From JBDRNO01 sp043811005 (GTDB taxonomy: Bacteria > Bacteroidota > Bacteroidia > NORP154), in NCBI GenBank assembly GCA_043811005.1, contig JBDRNO010000171.1:1-64000 (forward strand): a stretch of DNA of 64,000 bases, written 5' to 3'. Shown piece by piece: positions 34,202-49,200 of the stretch. Positions within the stretch are counted from its first letter, which is position 1. Each line of letters opens with the position of its first letter. The position numbers and the translations under genes were made by a program. Below the pieces are notes generated by a model that was not told where the DNA came from, did no database searches, and saw only the letters and a program-made list of their open reading frames with translations.

Positions 34202-37200
34202 ATGAAAAAAAAACTTATCCAACTCGCATTGATCATGGCAGGTATTCCGGGTATTGGATTTGCCCAGCCACTAATTTCCTTTTCGCCTGATACGATAAAG
34301 GCAACTGTAACAATATGCAATGACTCCACCACACAGCCGTTGACAATATACAACACTGGCTCACAGAACCTGGATTACACCATTAGTATTAACCTTACAA
34401 GTATAGGCAATGACCAGCCAAAATCAGCGTGTATCCCAAACAATGGTACATGCTGGAGCAATCAGGGCATAACTAATGTGACATTTAATACTATTAATAA
34501 TTCATCAGGGACATGTGATGGTTATAAGAATTATACAAATATAAAAACATGTGTAATTGCCGGTGAATCTTATTCAATATCCATTAAAAATGGAGTTACA
34601 TTAGAAGAGGATGTCCGTACATGGATAGACTATAACAATGATGGGGTATTTCAAGCATCAGAAAAGGTATTTGAATCTCTTAAGAAATATCTTCATACCG
34701 GAACAGTTAATATTCCAATTACAGCAGTAAAAAATCAACCATTAAGAATGCGGGTTGCCGATAACTATTTTGCTAGCCCTATCCCCGAAGTTTGCTCTAC
34801 TCCATCTTTTTATGGACAATATGAAGATTATACCATAATCATACTGGAAGACAGCATAGTCACTCTATCTGACACATCCGGCACATTGCCCGGTGACTCA
34901 GTAATAATTGACGTCTATCTCAATGCTCTTGGGTTGCCTGCCAATGTTTATACTGCAGAGATAATTATCAATTCAAATGATCCGGTTAATCCGGTTGTTA
35001 CCATCCCTGTGGTATTTACAGTAGAAGGTGAACCTGAAATTGATTTATCTGATACAATTATTGATTATGATTCTATCATGCAGTGGGCTAGCAAGACTGA
35101 TACTCTAATCATCTATAATACTGGCTGCGATACTATGTTTGTTACCAGCATAACAAATTCCCTTAGCGAATATACTTTAGATACAAACAATATGACAATT
35201 CCTCCATTCGATTCTGCACTTATACAGATAACATTTAATCCTTTAACTGTTGGAAGCTTTACTGATACATTGAACATATATAATAATGTTGTTGATACTA
35301 TTGTCATATTAACAGGTGTAGGTACTCCCTCTCCAAAAATATCTTATAGTCCGGATTCATTTAATGTTACATTTACTACATGTAATGACTCTACGACACA
35401 ACCGCTGACAATTTACAATACAGGAACAGCAGATATGTATCTTGATATTAACATTGAATACAGCGAAAGCATAAAACCTCCTCCCTGTACACCTGCAACA
35501 ACCGCCTATTGCTGTGGTATGGGAATAATAACTGTTCAGTTTAATACAATTAACAATACATCAGGAAATGGCTCTGTTGGCTACGAAAACTTTGATTACA
35601 TCAGCACTACTGTATATGCAGGACAGACTTACCCAATCACAATTAACTCCGGTCTTCCAAATAATCACAATGTTCGTGCATGGATTGACTATGATAATAG
35701 CGGAACATTTGAAGACCCTGCCGAGAGAGTGCTTCAATCAATGAATAAAGACGTCCATACCGGAAATATCACTATTCCAGAAACAGCAGTACTTGATATT
35801 CCATTAAGAATGCGTATTGCCGGTGACTATTATTTGAATTCTACACCCGGACCTTGTAGCAATGTTCAATATGGACAGCATGAAGACTATACTGTAGTAA
35901 TTGTTTATTCAGACAGTATTTTTTCGCTTTCTGAGTCCGCAGATACTATTATACCAGGGGATTCGTCAATAGTTGATGTATATTTCGATGCTTCAGGGCT
36001 AATTTCCGGAGTATATACATCAAAGATAACTATTAATTCAAACGACCCTTCGAGTCCGGTTAATACTATACCTCTGAGTCTCACAGTACAAGGTCATCCA
36101 ATAATTGGACTATCTAATGACACCCTGGTTTTTGATTCAATATTACAATACACAAGCGATACTGTCAGTTTAACAATTTACAACACCGGATGCGACACTT
36201 TATTTGTTACTAATATTACTGCATCAGATACTGATTTCACAACGGATACTACTATTTTAACAATACCGCAAGATGACTCATCCTCGGTACAGGTCATATT
36301 CACACCTCAATCTTTTGGTGCTTATTTAGATACCCTAACAATTTTTAATAATTATAATGATACAACAATTATCTTAAAAGGATTTAGCAAACAACCGCCA
36401 ATTATTGTTACAGTTCCTGACTCATTCAGTGTTAATTATACTGCCTGCGATGATTCCTCTACATCGTTATTAAAAATTTATAATACAGGCACTGAAGACC
36501 TTATTTTTAATATTGATTATCCATCATGGGTAACATTATCAGATACTGCAGACATCATAACCAACGGTGATTCATTACTGATTGATGTCAAGTTTTATGC
36601 TTCGGGATTACTCACAGGAACACATAATTCTTACATTATTGTAAATTCAAATGACCCGTTGAATCCGGCTGATTCAACTCAATGTACACTCATATTAAAT
36701 GGTTATCCTGTAATAGGACTATCGGATACAATTATATCTATGGATACTATAATGCAATGGACAGAAGATATTGATACATTATTGATATTTAACACAGGTT
36801 GTGATACTTTGTTCGTTACCAATATGACAAACACACTTGGTGATTTCAGCACTGATACGACCAATTTTACCCTTTTACCAGGTGACACAGGACTTGTACA
36901 GATAACATTCAGCCCAACGATTGTCGGCACACAGATTGATACAATTCAAATATTTAACAATGATATAGAGACATTAGTAATCTTACAAGGTGTTGGAACA
37001 GAGCCCCCTGTAATATCCTATAATCCCGACACATTTGATGTTACTATAACAACGTGCAATGATATTATAACGTTGCCACTAACAATATACAATTCAGGAT
37101 TAGCAGATTTGTATTTGAATATGAATATTGAATTAAATGAAAGCATTAAACCTCCTCCCTGTACACCTGCAACAACCGCCTATTGCTGTGGTATGGGAAT

Positions 37201-40200
37201 AATCACTGTTCAGTTTAACACAATAAACAATACATCAGGGAATGGCTCTGTGGGCTACGAAAACTTTGATGCCATCAACACTACAGTATATGCAGGACAG
37301 ACTTATCCAATCACAATTAACTCCGGTCTTCCAAATAATCATAATGTTCGCGCATGGATTGACTATGATAATAACGGAACCTTTGAAGACGCTACCGAGA
37401 GAGTGCTTCAATCACTGAATAAAGACGTCCATACCGGGAATATCACTATTCCAGAAACAGCAGTAATTGATATTCCATTAAGAATGCGTGTTGCCGGGGA
37501 CTATTATCAAAATTCAGTGCCGGGACCATGCAGTAATGTTCAATATGGACAACATGAAGACTATACAGTAATTATAATTCTTTCAGACAGCATTTTCTCA
37601 TTGTCTGAATATACAGATACTATCCCACAAGTAGATTCTGCAATAATAGATGTCGAATTTAATGCAGGGGGATTAATTACCGGTGAATATTCAAAACAAA
37701 TAATTATTAATTCCAATGATCCTTTAAGTCCTTATGATACAATACCTTTAATTCTTACAGTAGAAGGTCATCCAATAGTAGAATTCTCAGATGATACTTT
37801 AGTTTTTGATTCAATATTACAATATACAAGTGATACACTTATTTTAACAATTTCTAATACCGGATGTGACACCTTGCTTGTTACTAATATAACAGCATCT
37901 GACAGCGATTTTGAAGTAGATACTACTAACTTGATAATACCGCAAGGCGACTCAGCATCAGTTCAGGTGGTATTTAATCCTCAATCAGATGGAAACTATT
38001 TAGATACACTTAATATTTTCAATAATTATAATGACACAACTATTATCTTAAAAGGCTATAGTAAAAGTCCTCCAAATATTGTTACAGTACCTGACTCACT
38101 TAGCGCTAATCTATCGGCTTGTGATGACTCAGCCACATCGGTATTAAAAATATATAATACTGGTTTTGAAAACCTTATTTTCGATATAGATTATCCATTA
38201 TGGATAACACTATCGGATACAGCAGACACTATCTCTAATGGAGATTCATTGCTTATAGACGTAAAGTTCAAAGCTGCAGGATTAAATACAGGTATTCATA
38301 ATTCTTATATTATTGTCAATTCAAATGATCCGTTAAACCAGGCAGACTCAACTGCATGTACACTTACATTAGCAGGTTACCCCATATTGGCGCTGTTAGA
38401 TACAAGTTTCAGTATGGATACAATAATGCAATGGGCAGTTGATACTGACACGCTGTTGATCTATAATACAGGATGTGATACCTTGTTTATCACAAACATA
38501 ACTACTTCAATAACAGATTTCAGTGTTGATACAACCAATCTTTCAATATTGATGGGCGATTCAGGAACAGTAATTATCACCTTTAACCCGGCTACTGTTG
38601 ATACATTCACCTGCGATCTCAATATTTTCAGCAATGATGTAGACACAATTGTTATGCTGTATGGCGTAAGTACTTATCCTCCGGTAATTTCTTATGATCC
38701 TTCTTCATTCACAGATACTGTAGGAACCTGTATTGATTCATTGGTAAATCAGTTGACAATATCCAATTCAGGATTAACAGATCTGAATTTCGATATAGAA
38801 ATTGAATACGGAGAGCCTGTACTTCCACCACCCTGTACACCTGCTACAACCGGCTATTGCTGTGGCATGGGAATAATCACTGTTCAGTTTAACACAATTA
38901 ATAATACATCAGGAAATGGCTCGTTAGGCTACGAAAACTTTGATTCCATCAGCACTACAGTATATGCAGGACAGACTTACCCGATCACAATTAACTCCGG
39001 TCTTCCAAATAATCATAATGTTCGTGCATGGATAGACTACGATAATAGCGGAACATTTGAAGATGCTTCTGAGAGAGTGTTTCAATCGTTAAATCTAGAT
39101 GTCCATACCGGAAATGTTACTATTCCTACAACAGCAGTAGTTGGGACTTTGTTAAGAATGCGTGTTGCCGGTGAATTCTGGCAGAATTCAACACCAGGGC
39201 CTTGTAGCAATGTTGAATACGGACAACATGAGGACTACTCTGTTTTAATACTGGTAGATAGTATGATCACCTTATCCTCTACGGCAGATACTTTATCAAC
39301 CGGAGATACAACGGTCATTGATATAATATATAATACAGAAGAGCTAAACCTGGGTACTTACACTTTTGACCTGGCTGTCAGTACCAATGATCCGTTATAC
39401 TACAATTTTGATATACCAATGTCATTAACAATAGAACCTGTCCCTGCTGAACCATCGGCAGCCAACCAGTCTGCCTGTGAAGGAGATTCTGTCCCTGACC
39501 TCACTGCTACCGGTACGAACATAAAATGGTATAGTGATACAGCGCTGGCAATCCTGGAATACAGCGGGAGTCCGTTTCCGACAGGACATGATACTGCAGG
39601 CACTTATATTTATCATGCTACACAAACACAATATGGTTGTGAAAGTGCATATAATACTGTTAGTTTAACTATTAATCCATTACCTTCTGCTCCAACAGCT
39701 TCCGATACATCTGCATGTGAAGGTGACACAATTCCGGATCTTACTGCTACAGGAGCGAATATCAAATGGTATAGTGATACCGGACTGACAACATTAGTAT
39801 ATACAGGAAGTCCGTTTACAACAGGAGATACTGCTTCAGGAGTATATAACTATTATGTTACACAAACTGTAAGCTCCTGTGAAGGTCCTGCTGATACTGC
39901 ATCATTAACCATTTATTCTATGCCGCCTGCTCCAACAGCTGCTGACAAAATCGCCTGTGAAGGAGGCACAATACCTGACCTTACTGCCACAGGTACTGAC
40001 ATCAAATGGTACAGTGATCCTGCACTGACAATTCTTGAGTTCAGCGGAGATACATTTGCCACAGGAAATACCACAGCCGGTACGTATACCTATTATGCTA
40101 CACAAACGGAAACAGTGAACAGTTGTGAAAGCCTTTCAGACACTGTTACTTTAACCATATATTCCGTACCTGCCATGCCTCCAACATCAGACGAATCAGT

Positions 40201-43200
40201 TTGCGAAGGAGGTTCGGTACCTGACCTTGCTGCTACAGGCACTGATATCAAATGGTACAGCGATCCGGCATTAACAATCCTCGAGTTCAGTGATGATACG
40301 TTCGCCACAGGGCAAACTGCTGCAGGTATTTACGATTATTATGTCACACAAACAGTAAACACCTGCGAAAGCCCGGCTGATACTGCCACCCTGACTATCT
40401 ATGCGACACCTGCTGCTCCGGCTGCAGCAGATACATCGGCATGTGAAAATGAGACAATACCTGATTTTACTGCTTCAGGCACAGATATCAAATGGTACAG
40501 CGATCCGGCATTGACAATACTTGAGTTCAGCGGAGATACATTTGCCACAGGGCATACTGTTCCGGGTGCATATACATATTATGTCACAGAAACACTAGGT
40601 TCCTGTGCAGGTCCTGCTGATACTGTTACACTATCTATTTACCCGTTACCGGTAGTTCCGGTAGCTTCTGACGAAACTGCCTGTGAAGGAGGCACAATAC
40701 CTGACCTTACAGCTGCCGGAACAGATATCAAATGGTACAGTGATCCTGCATTGACAACTCTGGTGTTTAGCGGAAGCCCGTTCGCTACAGGGGAAACAAT
40801 TGCTGGAACGTATACTTATTACGTCACTCAAACCGAAGCTGTGAACGGCTGTGAAAGTCCTTCTGACACAGTTACTTTAACAATATATTCTGTACCGGCT
40901 GTGCCAACTTCATCTGACGAGACTGCTTGTGAGGGAGGTACAATACCTGACCTAACAGCAACAGGCACTGATATAAAATGGTACAGCGATCCGGCACTGA
41001 CAATACTTGAGTTCAGCGGAAGTCCGTTCGCTACAGGAGAAACCAATGCGGGAATTTATACATATTATGTCACTCAAACTGTCAATACCTGTGAGAGTCC
41101 TTCTGACACTGTTACATTAATAATATATTCTGTACCGGCTGTGCCAACTATATCTGACGAGATTGCCTGTGAAGGAGGTACAATACCTGATCTAACTGCA
41201 ACAGGCACTGATGTAAAATGGTACAGCGACCCGGCATTAACAACACTGGTGTTCAGCGGAAGTCCATTCGTTACAGGGGAAACCAATGCGGGAACTTATT
41301 CATATTATGTCACTCAAACAGTTAATACCTGTGAGAGCCCTTCCGATACCATTACATTAACCATTTATACGGTACCGGCAGCCACGGCAGCATCTGACGA
41401 GATTGCCTGTGAAGGAGGCTCAATACCTGATCTTACAGCTACCGGGACTGATATTAAGTGGTATAGTGATCCAGCACTGACAATGCTTGAGTTCAGTGGA
41501 AGTCCGTTCGCTACAGGAGAAACTACTGCAGGAACGTATACATATTACGTTATACAGACAGTAAATGCCTGTGAAAGTCCTGCTGACACTGTTTCCCTTA
41601 CAATTTATCCTATACCTACCGTCCCGGTTGCTTCTGATGAAACAGCTTGCGAAGGAACTTCAATATCTGATCTTACAGCCACAGGCACAGATCTCAAATG
41701 GTACAGTGATCCGGCTCTGACAATACTGGTGTTCAGCGGAAGCCCGTTCGTAACAGGGGAAACTGCAACGGGCACATATACTTATTACGTTACTCAAACA
41801 GTAAATACGTGCGAAAGTCCTGCTGATACTGTCCTCCTGACCATTTATCCGGCACCTGCAGTTCCTGTTGCCTCTGACGAGGTAGCATGTGAAGGAGGAA
41901 CAATTCCTGACTTGACGGCAACAGGTACTGATATCAAATGGTATAGTGATCCGGCACTTACAACTCTTGTATTCAGCGGAAGCCCGTTCGCTACAGGGGA
42001 AACAAATGCAGGAACATATACTTATTACGTCACTCAGACCGAAGCTGTGAACAACTGTGAAAGTCCTTCTGACACCATCACTTTAACAATATATTCGATA
42101 CCGGCAGTGCCAACTTCAGCGGACGAGACTGCCTGTGAGGGAGGCACAATACCTGACCTGACTGCAACAGGTACCGATATCAAATGGTATAGTGACCCTG
42201 CTCTCACTACACTTGTATTCAACGGAAGTCCGTTCGCCACAGGGGAAACTACTGCAGGAACATATACTTATTATATCACTCAAACAGTGAATACATGTGA
42301 GAGTCTTTCAGACACTATTACTTTGACAATATATTCTCTACCTGCCGCTCCAATTTCATCTGACGAGACAGCCTGTGAAGGAGACACAATACCTGATCTT
42401 GCAGCTGCCGGAACAGATATCAAATGGTACAGTGACCCTGCACTGACAATATTGGTATTCAGCGGAAGCCCGTTCGCTACAGGGGAAACATCTGCAGGAA
42501 CGTTTACATATTATGTCACTCAAACAATAAATGCATGCGAGAGTCCTTCCGATACTGTCGCGTTAACTATTTATCCGGTACCGGCAACCCCGGCTTCATC
42601 TGATGAGATTGCCTGTGAAGGAGGTTTAATACCTGAGCTAACTGCTACAGGGACTGATATTAAATGGTACAGCGATTCGGCATTGACAACACTTGAATTC
42701 AGTGGGGATACGTTTTCCACAGGATATTCTACACCTGGAACATATACATATTACGTCACTCAGACCGAAGCTGTGAACGGCTGTGAAAGTCCTTCTGTCA
42801 CTGTCACTTTAACAATATATTCTTTACCGGCAACACCAACGTCATCTAACACGTCAATATGTGTATTAGGATCAATACCTGACCTAACGGCAACTGGTAC
42901 TGATATCAAATGGTACAGCAATCCTGCGTTGACAACGCTGGTATTCAGCGGAAGCCCGTTTGCCACCGGGGAGACAATTCCTGGCACATATACATATTAT
43001 GTAACTCAAACGGTAAATACATGTGAAAGCCCTGCTGATACGGTCACTCTGACTATTCTTTCCGCACCTGTTATTTCTGCCGATCCTGACTCGTTTAATG
43101 TTGCTCTTGCCTGTGCAGACACACTCATTTTACCACTCACAATTTATAATAATGGAGGGTGTGATCTGGATTTTAATATAACTGAGGAAGGTGCTCCCGG

Positions 43201-46200
43201 TCTTGATACTATTCTCAATAGATTAAATCAAAATTACAGTTCTGTTACAAGCGCTGTTCCATTCATTTATAATTTCATAGATGGAGTTACGGGCAATAAT
43301 ATTGATGATGGTGGGGGAGATATGTACGATTGGGGAAATTATCTTTCGACAGACATTGGTGGTGATTTCAACTATTCAGACAATATGATAGTTCCTAATG
43401 CCTGGCTGGGCGATTCAGGAAAGTATTTTACCAGGAAGCATCCAGGGTTGTTCGTGTTTGCTGCCGATATGGATGGAGTAAGCTGGTTTGAGATAAACGG
43501 GAACCTCGGTGCGGATGGAGACGGTAATGCAGATGCTGTAATCCTGACCTTGAATATGTATGGAACTTCTTTTAAAGGATTAGTAAAAAGAGTTTATAAT
43601 GCCGGTGACCCTTCTATCAATCATTTGATCATAGTGGAAGATAAGCCGTTAATTGACCATACATGGACAGCAAATACAAATGATGATCAGCACCGTGTTA
43701 CAAATTTATCTTCTACTGATCGCATATATCACTTATTGTATGCCTCATTGGGTGGCGGTTATATTGATGATGCCCAGACATTAAATATTATGAAAAAATT
43801 TCTGGAGGCAGTAGGTCCGTTTGCTTTAAATATACCATTATCAGCTTATTCAGATACAGTAACTATCGGCGATTCATCAGTGATTGACGTGCAGTTTAAT
43901 TCGACATATCTAAATGCCGGTCAATATAATACGATCATGATCATCAATTCAAACGATCCATTAAATCCCGTGGATTCCGTGCCTGTCACGTTAAATGTAA
44001 CAGGTGATCCTGAAATAGAATTATCCGATACCTGCCTGTACCTTGATTCAATAATAGAATATACAACCAACACAGAATCATTATGGATATACAATACCGG
44101 TTGTGATACATTGTTCATTACCGGCATAAATAATTCACTACCTGAATTCAGCTTAAGTGATACTTCCGGTTTTATATTACCCGGTGATTCTGTAGAAATT
44201 ATTGTAACCTTTGCTCCGGTATCTGCCGGCTTTTTCCAGGATAATATTACTATATTTAATAATGATGAGGATACTACCGTATGTCTTTCAGGTTATGGAT
44301 ATCCAAAACCGGTTATCTCTGCTGACCCGGATTCATTTGATGTTACCCTTGCTTGTGTTGATTCAGTTACATTGCCTCTGACAATTTACAATACCGGGGG
44401 AAGTGATCTTGATTTTGATATTGTAACCTGGACATATTCACCGTTATTTAATTTGGCTTATATAGCTAACAGCGATGACAATACTGTATCAGTGCTTGAT
44501 ATAACTACCAATACAATGGTGGGAGCTCCTGTTGCGGTAGGTTCATATCCCTGGAGGGTGAGCATAAATCCGGATGCCAGCTATGTTTATGTTTCCAACA
44601 GGAATAGTAATAATATTTCCGTTATTAGAATATCAGATAATACAGTAACCACTACTATTCCGGTTGGTGACGGACCAACCGGCCTGGCATTCACACCAAA
44701 TGGGAACTATGTATATGTAGGCAATAGATATGACAATAATGTGATGGTGATTGATTGTTCTACGAATACCGTAGTAGATACCATCACAACAAGCATGAAT
44801 GAGCCACAGGATATTGTAATTACACCGGATGGATCTTATGCTTATGTTGCAAACAGGAATAGTGGAGTGGCTGTCATTGAGACGGCTACCAATACTGTTG
44901 TTGCAAATATCGGGGGCATTGCCGTTGCTCATTCAATAACCATTACGCCTGATGGCCGTTTTGTATATGTTTCTGAATCAATGTGGGTTACCGGAAGCGT
45001 GCAGGTAATAGAAACAGCAACCAATACAATAATTGCTTCAATAGGGGGAGATTTTGATCCGGCAGCCGGCCTGGATATTACCCCTGATGGCAACTTTGTA
45101 TATGTTGTGGATAGGTGGAACGCTGAAGTTGATGTCATTGATGTCAGCACTAATACGATAGTTAATACTATTTCAGATGGCAGGCTCGGTGACGCCTGGG
45201 GACTGGCAATATCACCGTATGGAGATTATGCTTATGTAACATATCCATATGGTGCAGCGCAAAGTGTGGTCATTATTGACATAAGTACTAATACGGTTAT
45301 TGGCGATCTGAGTTCCGGTAGTGGTGCAAGAGGAATAGCTTCTCTAAATGGAGGAGTGCCATGGCTTGCAGTAAGTACCAACTCAGGCAGTATTCCTCCC
45401 GGAGATTCAACAGTAATTGATGTTGCATTTAATTCAACAGGTTTAAATATCGGTCAGTATAACTCAGACTTGATTGTTTATTCAAACGATCCTTTAAATC
45501 CGGCAGATACCGTCCCTACCACGTTAAATGTTGTTAGTGTCCCTGAAATAGAGTTGTCAGATACCTGCCTTGATTTAGATACAACCATGCAATGGACAAC
45601 CATTACCGATACCTTCTGGATCTATAACAACGGTTGCGGTATATTGACAATCACCGATATGACAACATCCTTAAGTGAATTTAGCACGGATACAACTGCA
45701 TTGACGATCTTACAGGATGACTCGGCACAGGTAACAGTTTCATTCACACCCACAGCAGTGGGTAATCTTTATGATACTCTTATTATATTTAATGATGATG
45801 TAGATACTACTATTTGCTTATCGGGTTATGCCTATCCGCCACCTGTTGTTTCTACTACCCCTGATTCGTTTGATGTTACCATGACCGGCTGTTGTGACTC
45901 CAAAACATTGCCTTTAACTGTTTATAATACTGGTGGAAGTGATCTGTTATACAACATTAGTTCAGACAGCAGTTGGATAAGCTTTTCTATTTCAGCAGAT
46001 ACAGTAGCAGCCGGAGATTCGTCAATAGTTGATGTAACATTTGATGGTTGTGTATTGACACCTGGAGTTTACGCTCCTAACATTATTATCAGTTCCAACG
46101 ACCCGTTGAATCCTTCAGATACTATACCTGTTACCGTAACAAAAGAGTCATTGCCCCCTTCACCGGCATCTTCAGACACTTCGATCTGTTTCGGTGATCC

Positions 46201-49200
46201 TGCATCGGACCTTACTGCTACAGGCACCATTATCCAATGGTATGATGATCCGTTATTGGACACAGTGATATTTAGCGGGAGTCCTTTTGCCTCTGGAGAT
46301 ACAGCCGTGGGTATTTATACTTATTATGTTACCCAAACGATAGATAGCTGTGAAGGTACTGCCGATACCGTTACCTTGACCATCAATGCAGGCCCTCCGG
46401 TGCCAGCCGTTTCTGACACAACAATTTGCTTTGGTGATCCAACTCCCGACCTGACAGCAACGGGAACCAATATTCAATGGTACAGTGATGCCGGGCTGAC
46501 TACATTGGTATCCTCCGGCAGTACCTATGCGTCAGGTGATTCGACAGTTGGCATATATTACTATTATGTTACGGATAGTATTGCAGGATGCACTGAAGGG
46601 CAATCCGATACTGCTACATTGACAATCAATTTAGTGCCTGCAGCACCAGCATCTTCAGACATGACAGTCTGTTATGGTGAGCCGACACCCAACCTTATTG
46701 CTACAGGTACTAATATTAAATGGTACAGCGATTCATCATTATCCACACTGAAATTTGTTGGAGATACATTCGCATCAGGCGACACAACAGAGGGAATATA
46801 TACCTATTACGCTACTGATAGTGTAAATGGATGTACAAGCCCTTATACTGTTATTGCATTAACTATCGCTGCAGCGCCAACAACTCCTGTTGTTTCTGAT
46901 ACAGCTACCTGTTTTGGCGATCCTGCACCTGACCTGGTCGCAACCGGAACATATATCCAATGGTACAGCGATTCGCTACTGACAAACTGGGTATTTAGCG
47001 GAGACACTTTCGCATCAGGAGATACGGCAGAGGGTATATATACCTATTACGTCACAGATAGTATAAGCGGATGTGCTGCAAGTCCTGCCGGTACAGCAAC
47101 ATTAACAATAAATGCAATTCCATCTGTACCTGTAGCTTCCGATACATCATCCTGTTTCGGAGATACTCCTCCTGACCTGACAGCAACAGGAACCAACATT
47201 CAATGGTATAGTGATCCATTATTTGACACATTAGTTTATAGTGGAGATCCTTTCACAACAGGTGAAACCCAGGCAGGAACATACACATGGTATGCCACCC
47301 AAACAGTAAATGGCTGTGAAAGTCCTGCTGATATGGTTACATTGATCATAAATGCAACACCTGCAGCCCCTGTATCTTCCGATACCATAATTTGCTTTGG
47401 TGATCCAACACCAAACCTGACGGCTACTGGAAGCAATATCCAATGGTACAGCGACCCATTGCTTGATACCCTGGTGTCTACCGGTAGTCCTTTTGCAACA
47501 GGAGATACAACAGTAGGAATTCATACTTATTATGTTACGCAAACTATAGATAACTGTGAAGGTACTGCTGAGAATGTTACCCTGACCATCAATGCAGGCC
47601 CTCCGGTGCCAACCGCTTCTGACACAACAATCTGCTTTGGTGATCCGACACCTGACCTGGCTGCCTCAGGAACCAACATTCAATGGTACAGTGATCCATT
47701 GCTTGATACCTTGGTATATGCCGGAAGTGCCTTTACGTCAGGAGACTCGGTAGTTGGCATATATAACTATTATGTTACGGATAGTATTGCAGGCTGCATT
47801 GAAGGACTTGCCGATACTGCGACATTAACCATCAATTTAGTACCTGCGGTACCGGCATCTTCAGACACGGCAATCTGTTACGGTGAGCCGGTACCCAACC
47901 TTATTGCCACAGGAACCAATATCAAATGGTACAGCGATTCATCATTATCCACACTGAAATTTATTGGAGATACATTCGCATCAGGCGATACAGCAGAGGG
48001 AATATATACATATTATGCTACTGATAGCATTAATGGATGTACAAGCCCTTATACTGTTATTGCATTGACTATCACAGCAGCGCCAACAACACCTGTTGTT
48101 TCTGATACAGCTACCTGTTTTGGCGATCCTGCACCAGACCTTGTCGCAACCGGAACATATATCCAATGGTATAGCGATACGGGTCTGTCAACATTAGAAT
48201 TTGCCGGAGACACTTTTGCTACAGGAGAAACTGCATCCGGAACATACACCTATTATGTCACGGATAGTATAAGCGGATGTGCTGCAAGTCCTGCCGGTAC
48301 AGCAACATTAACAATAAATGCAATTCCGCCGGCACCTGTAGCTTCAGATACATCATCCTGTTTCGGGGATACTCCTCCCAACCTGACAGCAACAGGAACC
48401 AACATCCAATGGTATAGTGATCCATTGTTAGACACTTTGGTTTATATTGGTGATCCTTTCACAACAGGTGAAACAGATCCGGGAACATACACATATTATG
48501 TCACTCAAACAGTAAGCGGATGTGAAAGTCCGGCTGATACCGTTACCATGACAATATATGCAATCCCGGCACCAACTTCTTCCGATACAACGATATGTTT
48601 CGGAGACCCGACACCCGACCTGGCAGCCACAGGAACCAACATCAAATGGTACAGTGATTCATTGCTGGATACATTATTGTTTAGCGGCAATCCTTTTGCA
48701 ACAGGGAAGTCAGCAGTGGGGATATATAGATATCATGTTACCGATAGTTTAAATGGCTGTGAAAGCCCTGGAACCATGGTTACATTAACCATAAATGCAG
48801 GACCCGGGCAACCAGCAGCATCAGATACTACAATTTGTTTCGGTGATCCCACACCTGACCTGTCTGCCACAGGAACCAACATCCAATGGTATGATGATCC
48901 ATTACTTGACTCTGTGATCTATACAGGCAGTCCGTTTACTACAGGTGAAACGGCAGTAGGCATATATACCTGGTATGTTACAGATAGCATTTTAGGATGT
49001 TCTGAAGGACCGGCTGATACTGTTACATTAACAATAAATGCGATACCTTCAGCACCCGTTTCTTCCTATACATTAATTTGTTTTGGTGATCCTACACCTG
49101 ATCTCTCAGCGACCGGAAGTAATATCCAGTGGTATGACGATCCGGGGCTCGGCTCCATGGTCTTCAGCGGTAATCCATTCTCATCAGGAGATGTAGCAGT

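Larger units (their letters stand above)
35326..39420 (+). repeat. 1674-bp tandem unit with GEVED domains, ~2.4 copies
   Basis: The ccctgtacacctgc landmark lies at 35483, 37157 and 38831, exactly 1674 bases (558 codons) apart each time. A full unit is one anchor D module with GEVED cargo plus one cargo-free anchor D module (WVTLSDTADIITNGDS or WITLSDTADTISNGDS). The third copy is cut off where array D begins. Unit edges are approximate. Confidence 0.93.
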
